IMG/VR virus record: IMGVR_UViG_3300031898_000280
Location: 1-32,384 of that record
Direction: 5' to 3' (one strand)
DNA length: 32,384 nt
Source of the DNA: a virus
Shown here one piece after another: positions 21,135-29,271 of the stretch. The notes under the pieces were generated by a model that had not been told where the DNA came from, did not search any database, and saw only the letters and a list, made by a program, of their open reading frames with translations. The translations under genes were made by a program, and so were the position numbers. Position 1 is the stretch's first letter; each line of letters starts with the position of its first letter.

Positions 21135-22370
21135 ATGGTTTGGGAAGACACTGAAAACTTCATTCGTTCCGGCCACCGTGATCCTGACGATTTCGTTGAC
21201 ATCAAGATGCTTTGGCAGAGCGAGGAGAAAGGCATCAAAGCGTTCGGGGGCAAACTGAAATCCGACCCGGACGGCCCCGTTGTGGAGCAAACAATCCTTT
21301 TCGATAAAGACAAATGGACCATGGAAAGAGCGAAGAAATGGTTTGAAACTCATTACCTCAAGGAGCAGGTCCTTGAGTCTTTCCAGTGGATGGGGACCTT
21401 TAAGCCTCTTCGCGGCAAGAACCAGATCAAAGGCACAGCTCTGAACGTTGGAAAGACACGCAACCGGCGTCTATACTCTGAGGATGAGCTCCTGCGTTCA
21501 GCACGAACACTTGAAGGAAAACCGCTTCTGATTAATCATGACTGGAGACGTGAGGTTGGCGAAGTCATTGATTCAGAATACGAGGATGAAGCAGTGGAAT
21601 ACGTCGCTGAAGTCACCGATGCCACGATAATGGAGAAGATCCGAAAGAAGATAATCAAACATGTAAGCCCAAAAAGCGAATTTCGCACACGTGACATCAC
21701 GTCCGAAGGGGAAAAACCCCATGGCATTATTTTCGTTGAGTTAAGCCTTATCGAGCCCCCGGAACAGCCGGGCGACCCTGAAACATCCATCATGATCATG
21801 GAGAGCCTTCTCGAACAGAAGGTTCGGGAAGCACCCTTGATAACGGAGAAAGAGAAAATGGAAGTTGAGGAACCGGGACTGGAGGAAAGACTGACGGCGT
21901 TAGAGCAGAGAGTGACAAGACTGGAGGAACAAGTCGCCTCTGTACCGGTTGAAGAGAAAGAGGTGAAGGAGATGGCGGAGAAGAAGAAAGAGGAGCAGCC
22001 GCCACCGTCTCCACCTGCAGCACAGCCTCCCGCTCAGCCACCACCTGCGCCTCCGCCGGCTCAGCCGGATCTAAGCGCAGTAGCTGAGCAACTAAGGAGA
22101 CGAGCAGAGGATCTGGATAGGCGTGAGGCTGACCTGAAGGCAAAGGAGGAAGCCTTGAAGCCTCCAGAGCCACCGAAGGAACCTCCGAAAGGAATGGGCG
22201 TCATACAGGTTGAGAAGCCCCAGCTAACCGAGAAAGAGAAGGAGATCATCAAGCAGATCCTGATTCGGGAGACGCCTCTCAGCGAGATTGTGCAGCAGGT
22301 GAAGAAAGGCGGCAAGGTTTCATTGTTATCCCTGAAGGTCGGGGTAACTCCGCGCAAGCGGAAAAAATAG
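21135..22370 (+). CDS. Protease/scaffold protein with coiled coil and Pro-rich tail
   Basis: A 411-residue protein. The N-terminus (DTENFIRSGHRDPDDF...KAFGGKLK...FDKDKWTMERAKKWFETHY) resembles the XkdF-like domain. Residues ~90-210 (TALNVGKTRNRRLYSEDELL...LLINHDWRREVGEVI...VEYVAEV...HVSPKSEF) resemble prohead protease/DUF2213 proteins. The second half is scaffold-like: a Glu/Lys coiled coil, a Pro-rich stretch (about 285-315), another coiled coil and a basic end. It probably guides capsid assembly and is cut by a protease. It directly follows the ClpP-like gene and precedes decoration and capsid genes. Confidence 0.75.
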   Translation: MVWEDTENFIRSGHRDPDDFVDIKMLWQSEEKGIKAFGGKLKSDPDGPVVEQTILFDKDKWTMERAKKWFETHYLKEQVLESFQWMGTFKPLRGKNQIKGTALNVGKTRNRRLYSEDELLRSARTLEGKPLLINHDWRREVGEVIDSEYEDEAVEYVAEVTDATIMEKIRKKIIKHVSPKSEFRTRDITSEGEKPHGIIFVELSLIEPPEQPGDPETSIMIMESLLEQKVREAPLITEKEKMEVEEPGLEERLTALEQRVTRLEEQVASVPVEEKEVKEMAEKKKEEQPPPSPPAAQPPAQPPPAPPPAQPDLSAVAEQLRRRAEDLDRREADLKAKEEALKPPEPPKEPPKGMGVIQVEKPQLTEKEKEIIKQILIRETPLSEIVQQVKKGGKVSLLSLKVGVTPRKRKK

Positions 22371-22507
22371 AGCGCTCTGAAAGCCGTCGAAGTGTCTCCT
22401 CGCGGTACAGGTGGGAAACTTGGAACCTGCGAAACGACGGGGAGATGCCGGCCGGAATAGGTGTGCTCTATCAGACCGAAAACGAATAGAAAAAGGAGGA
22501 AAATGTA
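22371..22507. other. Non-coding gap before the decoration gene
   Basis: 137 bases without a convincing ORF. The end holds a strong ribosome site (AAAGGAGGAAAA) for the decoration gene. The middle has short GC-rich words (CTCGCGGTACAGG, GGGGAGATGCCGGCC) that could fold, but I see no definite structure. A read-through of the scaffold TAG would give 29 residues with no support. Confidence 0.35.
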
Positions 22508-22966
22508 TTGGCAGACAAATGGCCACAGTTCTGGTGTGATCGAAACGTAGCAGAAATAACAAGCGGCAAAGCATCGGGAGCAATCGCTCTCGGTGCGCCA
22601 GTAATACTCGCAGCAGCCATAAGTTCAGATGGGGAGCTGACTTTCAGCACAACAACGACGTTGGGCGATCCTGCAACGTATGGGGTCTATGTCGGCAAGG
22701 TCGGCCATATAGCTGCGGCAGCAGCGGATGGCGACAAAATCCTCGTATGTAGACGCGGACCAGCAAAAGTCAAGGTGAACGGAGCAACCGTGAACATTGC
22801 AGCTGGCGACTGGCTTGAGGCTTCCACTAGCGCAGGCATAGCAGTGAAGCTTACTGCGCCGGGTGCAGGAGTCATCAAAGCCGTTCTAGCTCGGGCGTTT
22901 CAAGCATCTACGGCCGACGGTGACTTCATTCTTGTATTTGTCCAGTCGCAGGTGAACTCAGGGTGA
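22508..22966 (+). CDS. Head decoration protein
   Basis: A 152-residue Ala/Gly/Val-rich beta protein (MADKWPQFWCDRNVAEITSG...) with the DUF2190-like pattern: repeated A/G-rich strands, a 'GVYVGKVGHIAAAAADGDKI' stretch, 'AAGDWLEAST' and a closing 'GDFILVFVQSQ'. Such proteins trim the capsid surface in the slot before the major capsid gene, as here. TTG is the start in frame, 8 bases after GGAGG; an out-of-frame ATG lies between. Confidence 0.75.
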   Translation: MADKWPQFWCDRNVAEITSGKASGAIALGAPVILAAAISSDGELTFSTTTTLGDPATYGVYVGKVGHIAAAAADGDKILVCRRGPAKVKVNGATVNIAAGDWLEASTSAGIAVKLTAPGAGVIKAVLARAFQASTADGDFILVFVQSQVNSG

Positions 22967-22972
22967 TAAGCT

Positions 22973-23896
22973 ATGAGTGAAAGAGAGAGAGACGTCGTTT
23001 CGAGAAAATGGTATTATGAGAAGCTTGGACAGATCGAGGAGAAGCTTGGAAAACCCGTTCGCGAAATGACCTTCGAGGAAATGATGACTGTTGATGCAAA
23101 CCTCGTCAAGGTTAAGGTTCTCGACACTTTGATGTGGGGCGCAGAGCAGAACGCCGTAGGACGACAAGTTGTCAATGTTGTACCAATGGACACGGAGAAG
23201 GAAGAGGTTCCCACAATAACGGCTGATGACTTTACAGTCTACGCTGGCGCCGTTCCCACCGAGGTTATAAGTGCCGGAGGCAAATTCGGCACCGTAAGCC
23301 TCGACGTTTCAGCGGGCAAAGGAACCTACAGAGCAGCGCTCGGCATACCGCAGGATTGGATTGACGACAAGAAGTTCGCGAGTATGGCGATCTGCGTTCA
23401 AGCATTAGGTCAAGCCTTCGCCTATGACGAGACAAAGAGATTCGTTGCACAAATGATAGCTGATGCGCCTGCAGCCAACACGCAGGCGTTGGGCGCAGAC
23501 AATCACTATGTGGGAATAGTGAAATGTATGGGTCTGATCAGGAAGTCGGGATTCAACCCTGACACAATAATCATCAACCCCGGCGAAGAAGCCGACTTGA
23601 TGGCTCTCGACAAGTTCATCGACGCAAGGATGCTTGATCGAGAAGGAGCCGTCGTTAGAACCGGACAGGTAGGCCGGCTTCTCTCATGTGATGTTTTCAG
23701 CACGAACGCCTGCACAGCAGGCACAATGGTCGTCGAGAAAAGAGAGAAAGGCATCGTGATGGGGTTAAGGCTGGATCTGGAAATCGTAGATTACAAAGAC
23801 CCGCTGCAAGGCTTGGTTGGAGCTGTGGCGAGAGAAAGATACGACTATAAGACCGCATTGGCTGGACTTGCTATCGGCAAAGTGACCGGCGCATAG
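22973..23896 (+). CDS. Major capsid protein (HK97 fold)
   Basis: A 307-residue protein with an N-terminal helical segment, strands of the P-domain spine helix region (VAEKF-like DETKRFVAQMIADAP), an A-domain end PDTIIINPGEEADLMALDKFID and a closing VGAVARERYDY. Size and position after the decoration gene fit an HK97-type capsid. It lacks a long delta domain, since separate scaffold protein is present. ATG at 22973 lies 7 bases after the previous stop. Confidence 0.85.
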   Translation: MSERERDVVSRKWYYEKLGQIEEKLGKPVREMTFEEMMTVDANLVKVKVLDTLMWGAEQNAVGRQVVNVVPMDTEKEEVPTITADDFTVYAGAVPTEVISAGGKFGTVSLDVSAGKGTYRAALGIPQDWIDDKKFASMAICVQALGQAFAYDETKRFVAQMIADAPAANTQALGADNHYVGIVKCMGLIRKSGFNPDTIIINPGEEADLMALDKFIDARMLDREGAVVRTGQVGRLLSCDVFSTNACTAGTMVVEKREKGIVMGLRLDLEIVDYKDPLQGLVGAVARERYDYKTALAGLAIGKVTGA

Positions 23897-23926
23897 TTTG
23901 ACGGTGCCGGGTCGGAGCTGATTGAC

Positions 23927-24127
23927 ATGGCGCGACAGACAGTAACGGCAAGTGTTTCTGGGGAGACGAACCAGAAGATTCGAACCATCATCGACATGCT
24001 CAAAGAGAGATCGAAGCAGAATCGAATACCGCCACCGAAGTACAGTGCCATCATCGAGATGCTGCTGACTCGCGGCATAGACGATTTCCTGCGGCAAGAA
24101 CGCGAGACTAAGACGGATGCCCGGTAA
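23927..24127 (+). CDS. Third ribbon-helix-helix-like protein
   Basis: A 66-residue basic protein (MARQTVTASVSGETNQKIR...) with strand (TVTASVSGE), helix A (TNQKIRTIIDMLKERSKQ) and helix B (PKYSAIIEMLLTRGIDDFL): RHH layout. It lies within the structural operon between the capsid and connector genes. It precedes two inverted repeats and a promoter, so it probably regulates transcription of the downstream tail genes or itself. Confidence 0.75.
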   Translation: MARQTVTASVSGETNQKIRTIIDMLKERSKQNRIPPPKYSAIIEMLLTRGIDDFLRQERETKTDAR

Positions 24128-24145
24128 CGGGTTTCCGTCACCCTG

Positions 24146-24152
24146 TTTTTTT
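24146..24152 (+). terminator. Poly-T tract after the RHH gene
   Basis: Seven consecutive T directly after the RHH stop region, matching the poly-T type of archaeal terminators. No hairpin is needed for these. It would end the capsid transcript ahead of the promoter for the tail genes. Confidence 0.4.
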
Positions 24153-24213
24153 GTAAGATTCAAACATCTTACAGAAATCTAAATTCTCTCAGAATTTTAA
24201 GAGCGGTTATAAC
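24152..24213. promoter_or_regulatory. Two inverted repeats and promoter before the connector gene
   Basis: Perfect 8-base arms TGTAAGAT (24152-24159) and ATCTTACA (24166-24173) with a 6-base spacer, then 7-base arms AAATTCT (24181-24187) and AGAATTT (24191-24197) with a 3-base spacer. The second overlaps the likely TATA box TTTTAAGA (24195-24202); GTTATAAC (24206-24213) is a further palindrome. Likely operators for the RHH protein next to it. Confidence 0.65.
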
Positions 24214-24245
24214 AGTCCTAAACCCCTTTTCCTTCTTGACGTGAA

Positions 24246-24590
24246 ATGGCATACGCAACCCTCGAAATGGTCAAGTACCGGCTAGGCATCACGGGGACTC
24301 AAAACGATACGGAGCTGACGGCTAAGATCGCCGCAGCCGACGCCGAGATCGATGCGAGTCTACAAGAGTTTACATCTGTCCCCTTGACGACTGTGCCTCA
24401 AATCGTCAAAGACATCAGCGCAGACATTGCCGCGTCGCTTTGGCATGAGGAGAAGGCGCCGGCAACACAGGAAGCAAGCAGGCTACGGGTTCGAGCAGAG
24501 AAAGCCCTAGAGAAATACATTCATGTGAAATACAAGGCCCCGACTTGGAAACAGACTCCACGTTACCGCGAGGAGGATCTCGTTGGCTGA
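24246..24590 (+). CDS. Head-tail connector protein (gp6-like)
   Basis: A 114-residue helical protein (MAYATLEMVKYRLGI...) with the connector pattern: an N-terminal 'LEMVKYRLGITGTQNDTELTAKI', alternating helices, 'VPQIVKDISADIAASLWHE' and a closing helix. HK97 gp6-type proteins form a ring below the portal. It is first after the second promoter of the structural region. The stop overlaps the next start by 8 bases. Confidence 0.75.
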   Translation: MAYATLEMVKYRLGITGTQNDTELTAKIAAADAEIDASLQEFTSVPLTTVPQIVKDISADIAASLWHEEKAPATQEASRLRVRAEKALEKYIHVKYKAPTWKQTPRYREEDLVG

Positions 24591-25026
24591 ACTATCCGTT
24601 GAGATAGATGAAGCTCAGCTTCACATGTTTATCACATGGCTTGAAGGCAGAAGCGAAAGCTTCAAGGAAGAACTTCTCGACCAAGGGCTGGAAGCAGGGC
24701 TGAAACTCGCAGAAGAGCTTACTCCCTACGGACAGACAGGTGCGCTTGTGCAAAGCATAATGGGCACCAGAGACCGGGATGGCTTCACGATTGATTGGGG
24801 CGCAGACCACGCAAAATATGTGGAGTATGGCACGAAGCCGCATCAGATCGTTCCTCGAACCGCTAGGGCCTTGAGATTCGATATCGATGGGGAAACAATC
24901 TTCGCCAGACGTGTTCAGCATCCGGGGTTTCCCGGCCGCCATTTTCGCAGACAGGTCCTAGAGGCTTTGGAGCCTGAGCTACAGGAGTTAGCTCGGGTCT
25001 TGATGGGGGCACGAAGATGGGATTAG
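24583..25026 (+). CDS. Tail completion protein (HK97 gp10-like)
   Basis: A 147-residue protein with the gp10 pattern: a helical start, 'AEELTPYGQTGALVQSIMG', 'DWGADHAKYVEYGTKPHQIVP' and 'RRVQHPGFPGRHFRRQVLEA' (the H-P-G-F-P-G motif). It joins the connector to the tail. TTG start inside the upstream gene; ends overlapping the following start. Confidence 0.85.
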   Translation: MAELSVEIDEAQLHMFITWLEGRSESFKEELLDQGLEAGLKLAEELTPYGQTGALVQSIMGTRDRDGFTIDWGADHAKYVEYGTKPHQIVPRTARALRFDIDGETIFARRVQHPGFPGRHFRRQVLEALEPELQELARVLMGARRWD

Positions 25027-25451
25027 CAGACCAGCTCCAATACAAGGAAACCGTCCAGAAGATCATCGATATCTTGAAGGCTGATGCACGTTTGACAGAG
25101 GGAGAAAAGATAGCGAAATACTTCTTCGGTCTACCGATTCGACTCGACCACTATCCCCTGATCTATGTGAGGCTTGTCGGTGGACCAGTTGAGGCAGCCA
25201 CACAGGCATCGGGACAATACCGATTAGACTATGCAGTTGCGGTCATTCATCGAAGCGGGGAACAAGATGTAGCCGAGAAATTCGTCTATGATACAATAGA
25301 GATCATAGATGAAGTTCTACGGGCTAAACCGACGCTTGACGGCATGGTGGATGATAGTTTTCCTGCCCGGGTTGACGGCGAAACCGCCGTCGAGCGTGAC
25401 TATGCCATTTCAGGTGCACGACTCGTTTTGAGGACGAGAAAACAACTGTAA
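25017..25451 (+). CDS. Tail terminator-like protein
   Basis: A 144-residue alpha/beta protein (MGLADQLQYKETVQKIIDIL...) with a helix, 'YPLIYVRLVGGPVEAATQ', 'YRLDYAVAVIHRSGEQDVAEKFVYDTIEIIDEVL', and a final strand 'ISGARLVLRTRK'. Layout and position between gp10-like and tail-tube genes fit a tail terminator/completion protein of the gpU-like group. Confidence 0.65.
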   Translation: MGLADQLQYKETVQKIIDILKADARLTEGEKIAKYFFGLPIRLDHYPLIYVRLVGGPVEAATQASGQYRLDYAVAVIHRSGEQDVAEKFVYDTIEIIDEVLRAKPTLDGMVDDSFPARVDGETAVERDYAISGARLVLRTRKQL

Positions 25452-25463
25452 GGAGGAGGAGAG

Positions 25464-25646
25464 ATGAAGAAGATCCGTTATGTTGGTTCTGGCTCGGGAA
25501 TAGAGATAGATGGAGTTGGCTTAATCACTCGCGATGGAGCTGAACTCCCAGACGAGATTGCTGATGAGATCCTAAGCAAATATCCAGCAATCCTCGCCGC
25601 TGAGTCGGAACAGGATGCGAGAGAAGAAAAGAGGAGAAGGAGGTAG
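25464..25646 (+). CDS. Small structural-operon protein
   Basis: A 60-residue protein (MKKIRYVGSGSGIEIDGVG...) with a strand-rich start, a helix 'PDEIADEILSKYPAIL' and a charged end. Similar mini-proteins with a 'R-Y-V-G' start and 'P-x-E-I-A' turn sit between head-completion and tail-tube genes of many phages; the function is uncertain. Strong ribosome site AAGGAGGAGAG. Confidence 0.6.
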   Translation: MKKIRYVGSGSGIEIDGVGLITRDGAELPDEIADEILSKYPAILAAESEQDAREEKRRRR

Positions 25647-25656
25647 AAGATAGAAA

Positions 25657-26601
25657 ATGGCTCAGCGATATTTAGGCATCGCAGAAGAAACAATACTTGG
25701 AACATGGGTTCAGCCAACCGACTATCTTGAGATAATCAGAGAATCGCTTGTACCAGACATGCGAAAGCAGCTCATGCCAACCTCACGGAAACGCGCACCG
25801 TCACTGATCGTTGATGGGCGTTTCCTTGTTTCAGGCGACGTATCGTTGCCTTTCGTGCCTGAGAAAGCAAGCAAGCTACTGAAATGGCTACTTGGTAGCG
25901 TGACCACGACAACTCTTGAGGCAGGCATCGCGTTTCAGCACGTAATCAAACCCGTTGATGCTGGCGAAGGAGTGAAAAGCTTCTCGCTTGAACTCGCCCT
26001 AGAAATTGCATCGAGGAAGATTTCAGGTTGCCTTCTACAATCTGCAAGGTTCGAAGCGACACTTGATAACCCCATACTCCTGACGGGCACAATCGCAGGA
26101 TGCAAAGAAATCAAAGGCACCGCTGGGACACCGACCTATACATCGACGCGACCCTTCAACTTCAAGGAAGCAGCAATGAGTATAGCCGGCGACGCTAAGG
26201 CATATGTCAGAGCCTTCGATGTCACCATCAACAACAACATTCCTGTTGACGAACTTTTCAGCCTTGGCAAAGATATCTTTCAGCGGGTCGAGCTTGGAAA
26301 CTTAGGCGTCGATGGAACTCTTGAAGCGGACTTCAAGCAGGCAGATGAATATGACAGGTTTCTAGTAGCCAACACTTTCGCGCTACAACTGAAAGGGGAG
26401 GGTCCCCTAATCACCGGGTCCTCGACAAACAAGTATACATTGCAGATCGATCTGCCGAAATGTCTTTACACACGAGACACCGTCGCCCACATTGATGCAA
26501 GAAACCCGTTTCGGGTAACAATACCGTTCTCGGCTGTTCATGACCCAACTACAGATGTCGCCGTTAGCCTGACCCTGAAGAACGGAGAGGCAACGCTGTA
26601 A
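25657..26601 (+). CDS. Tail tube protein
   Basis: A 314-residue beta-rich protein beginning MAQRYLGIAEETILGTWVQPTDYLEI, a start typical of tail-tube proteins of long-tailed viruses. It has beta-strand blocks with 'VSGDVSLPFVPEKASKLLKWLLGS', 'ATLDNPILLTGTIAGCKEI' and 'RVELGNLGVDGTLEADF'. No sheath protein was found before it, so the tail is probably non-contractile. The following ORFs are the chaperone pair and tape measure, the standard order. Confidence 0.82.
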   Translation: MAQRYLGIAEETILGTWVQPTDYLEIIRESLVPDMRKQLMPTSRKRAPSLIVDGRFLVSGDVSLPFVPEKASKLLKWLLGSVTTTTLEAGIAFQHVIKPVDAGEGVKSFSLELALEIASRKISGCLLQSARFEATLDNPILLTGTIAGCKEIKGTAGTPTYTSTRPFNFKEAAMSIAGDAKAYVRAFDVTINNNIPVDELFSLGKDIFQRVELGNLGVDGTLEADFKQADEYDRFLVANTFALQLKGEGPLITGSSTNKYTLQIDLPKCLYTRDTVAHIDARNPFRVTIPFSAVHDPTTDVAVSLTLKNGEATL

Positions 26602-26943
26602 ATGAAAGCCACAGTAAACGGCAGAGAATACGAAGTCGCCAGTTACGGCGTTCATCTCCAGCCAACTATAAACTACATAATGTCTGCCGCAGTGAAGGTT
26701 CCAGAGGTTTTCGACCGGGCGAAGGAGGCAGGGAAAGATCTTGAGATGGCCATCAACGCAGTCCTAAACGAAACCGTCAACCCAAAACCGCAGCTCGCGG
26801 ATATGGCTCAGCTATTCGCTATTGTTTGCAGGCTCAGTAGACAGGAAGCGGAGCAGGTCGAAGATTTTTTTCAGGAGCCTGAGTCCAGAGGAAAAGGACG
26901 CGATAAGAAAGGTCAGCGTGATGCTTCACCGTCTCCCGTCTGA
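26602..26943 (+). CDS. Tail assembly chaperone, G-type
   Basis: A 113-residue protein directly after the tail tube gene (MKATVNGREYEVASYG...). It carries a chaperone-like start and a helical middle. Its last ~20 residues (GRDKKGQRDASPSPV) are low-complexity and look like out-of-frame read-out. A second frame opens in the same region and continues to 27073 after a run of seven T at 26865-26871, the arrangement of the G/GT chaperones. Confidence 0.72.
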   Translation: MKATVNGREYEVASYGVHLQPTINYIMSAAVKVPEVFDRAKEAGKDLEMAINAVLNETVNPKPQLADMAQLFAIVCRLSRQEAEQVEDFFQEPESRGKGRDKKGQRDASPSPV

Positions 26944-27073
26944 GGTCATGCATCTCGAACTTAGCGCCAACGCAAAAGCTCTGTTCGATTCTCTGGTCAT
27001 GGCAGCTCAAGGTCAAAGCCTCGAAGAAAGAATCAGGGAGAAATACAAGCGGCTGAAGGTGAAGCTGGAGTAA
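26822..27073 (+). CDS. T-part of tail chaperone, reached by frameshift
   Basis: This frame is +1 (equal to -2) relative to the upstream chaperone frame. The meaningful part starts near 26870 and reads RSLSPEEKDAIRKVSVMLHR...LEERIREKYKRLKV, a helical sequence with conserved-looking composition, whereas its first ~16 residues are probably not translated from their own ATG. GAT TTT TTT C at 26863-26872 is a T-run where slippage by +1 or -2 would fuse the two frames into one chain of about 157 residues. It ends 23 bases before the tape measure gene. Confidence 0.68.
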   Translation: MFAGSVDRKRSRSKIFFRSLSPEEKDAIRKVSVMLHRLPSEVMHLELSANAKALFDSLVMAAQGQSLEERIREKYKRLKVKLE

Positions 27074-27096
27074 CCCCTTTTTTGAGGTAATCCGCT

Positions 27097-29271
27097 GTGA
27101 GTTTTAGCGATAACGAAATCAAGATTGTTGTTTCGGCTGCGAACAAGGCGTCTCCGATTTTCAAGGAGATCGCTAAGGATTCGCAGGCTGCTTTCAGGGA
27201 GATAGAGCAGAGCAGCCAAACCCATAACCGCACCTTAAACATCACTCGGGAGAACTATAAGGAAGTCCGCAAAGAGCTGATAGAGAACAATCGCTACCTC
27301 AAAACCTTGAAGATGTCCTATCAGGATCAAACGCAGACTTTAGGGCTAGCAGCTGACGCGTTCAACAAGCTTGGCAACGTTGTCGGTAAAGCACAAACAA
27401 TGTATACGCAGTACAACGTCGCCATGATCAAGACGAACCAGCTCCAGAAAGAAGTCAAAGACGCGCAGGAGAAGTATAACGAAGCAGTCGCAAAGTTCGG
27501 GCCAGACTCGCAGCAAGCTCGAAAAGCTCAGGAGGAGCTGGCAGAATCAACACGAAAGCTCGCGGATGCTCAGAAACAGAATACTCTGCAGCTCATAGGC
27601 TTCGCTGCGCAGATGCCCAGCTTCCTGAAAGGCATATTGGATATGCGAACAAGCTTCATGCTCCTCGCAAGCCAACTAAAAAATACGGATATTGTCGGCT
27701 GGGCAAGGGCCGGTGGAGCTGCAATATCATCCATGGTTTCCTCTGCTACGGCCTCACTTGGTAGTTTGATCGGTACGCTGGGTTTGGTCGGTATGGCGAT
27801 TGGCACCTTCATAATCGGTGTCCAGAAACACAACGAGTTCGTCGCTCAAATGTCCGAGTCTTATGGTTTGACATATGGAGAAATGGGTCGACTCACCATA
27901 AGGGCGAGGATTCTCGGCATATCTGTTTGGGAACTAATCGACGCAGTGAAAGCCGGGAAGATTGAGCTTTCCAAATTCGGAGACGAATATGTCGAAATAG
28001 AGAGGAAGATTCGGAAGACTCCTGTTGTGCCCGGCACGCCTGCGGTTCCTACGGTGACCGCTCCCAACATAGTGACGCCAACCGATGTTTCGCCTACGGT
28101 CTCGGCTGTGCCGACAACAATTATGCCTACAACGAAGCTGATCACTGCCGAGGAGGCAAAACTGTTCACGCCACAGCAACTTTACAACGTTCAATCAATG
28201 AAGTATTGGGTTGAGGAATATCGCGAACAGATTGACAAATTAAGAGACGAATATGATTTCGGAAATCTGAGCCTCAGTGAATATTTGCAGAAGGTTAAAG
28301 CGCTTGAAAACAAAATCTCCATCCTCAACAGGCTGATCAACAAAGAATCATCGTCTTTCGACGATCTCTCCGACACGATGAGGCAGACTGGCACGGTGAA
28401 GTCGGGGCTTGAATCTAACTTTGGAACTTTGAGCGGCATCATGGGTCAGAACATTGTTACCGCAGGAAACCTCGGCTCCGCCTTCGGGAACCTTGGCTCG
28501 CAGTTTCAATGGGCGAACACCATGCTATCCCAGTTCGGTTCGACCCAGCAGACCGTTATGGGCTACACGCAGCAGGCAGGAAACATTCAAGTTCCATCCG
28601 CACCCGGAATGCCTGCAGCGCTATCATCGGGAGCATGGTCGAATCTTGGAAAGTTTGCTACCGGCGCCATTCAGACCGCTGCGACCGCAGTTACCCCGAT
28701 GATTCAGCAACTGCCTAAACTTGCGAACATGGCAAGCAACATGATCAATGTAGCAGCGAACACTGCGCAGACGATGGTTCCAGCTATGCTTGGCATGAGC
28801 AACATTCCAATGGTGAATAAGATGCTCACCGGCACCATGAACATGGGCATCCTGCCTTCTCTTCCAAGCCTGACGAACATAGTGTCCTCATCTGTTTCGC
28901 CAACCTTCTCGAACATCGGCAGCTCCATTGTAAACTCAATCACGGGTATTGGGCAATCCATCACCAATACATTGAGTTCCATCTTCAAGCCATCCGTGAC
29001 AGCTCCTCCTCCATTGCTGCCACCAACATATGAGGCGCTGCAGGAAGGAGGAATCGTCACAGGACCAACATGGGCCCTGCTTGGAGAACACGGGCAAAGG
29101 GAAGCCGTGGTTCCTCTTCCCCGAGGAAAACTTGAAGCGATCAGCGAGATCAATGTGCCCATCTCAATCCGCAGCCTACAAGTCTCAAACAGACGGGAAA
29201 TGACGCATTTCATGCGCGAGGTCGAAAGAGCAATCGCAAGAGAAAGCAGATACAGGAGCGCAATCGCATGA
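27097..29271 (+). CDS. Tape measure protein
   Basis: A 724-residue protein. A helical N-terminus with coiled coil (residues ~10-170) leads to a hydrophobic stretch (about 214-245, SLIGTLGLVGMAIGTFIIG), a Pro/Thr-rich linker (308-348), Met/Ala/Gln-rich helices and the C-terminal GGIVTGPTWALLGEHGQREAVVP (651-673), a signature of tape measure proteins. At about 1.5 angstrom per residue it would set a tail near 110 nm. GTG start with GAGGTAA upstream. Its stop overlaps the hub start. Confidence 0.88.
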   Translation: MSFSDNEIKIVVSAANKASPIFKEIAKDSQAAFREIEQSSQTHNRTLNITRENYKEVRKELIENNRYLKTLKMSYQDQTQTLGLAADAFNKLGNVVGKAQTMYTQYNVAMIKTNQLQKEVKDAQEKYNEAVAKFGPDSQQARKAQEELAESTRKLADAQKQNTLQLIGFAAQMPSFLKGILDMRTSFMLLASQLKNTDIVGWARAGGAAISSMVSSATASLGSLIGTLGLVGMAIGTFIIGVQKHNEFVAQMSESYGLTYGEMGRLTIRARILGISVWELIDAVKAGKIELSKFGDEYVEIERKIRKTPVVPGTPAVPTVTAPNIVTPTDVSPTVSAVPTTIMPTTKLITAEEAKLFTPQQLYNVQSMKYWVEEYREQIDKLRDEYDFGNLSLSEYLQKVKALENKISILNRLINKESSSFDDLSDTMRQTGTVKSGLESNFGTLSGIMGQNIVTAGNLGSAFGNLGSQFQWANTMLSQFGSTQQTVMGYTQQAGNIQVPSAPGMPAALSSGAWSNLGKFATGAIQTAATAVTPMIQQLPKLANMASNMINVAANTAQTMVPAMLGMSNIPMVNKMLTGTMNMGILPSLPSLTNIVSSSVSPTFSNIGSSIVNSITGIGQSITNTLSSIFKPSVTAPPPLLPPTYEALQEGGIVTGPTWALLGEHGQREAVVPLPRGKLEAISEINVPISIRSLQVSNRREMTHFMREVERAIARESRYRSAIA

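Noticed and set aside
21796-22173. 125-residue Pro/Leu-rich minus-strand frame
   Set aside because: Antisense shadow of the Pro-rich scaffold segment; no ribosome site and no promoter.
22368-22460. Read-through of the scaffold TAG as a pyrrolysine codon
   Set aside because: TAG is used as an ordinary stop elsewhere in the window, for example at the integrase end, and the 29-residue extension has no recognisable features.
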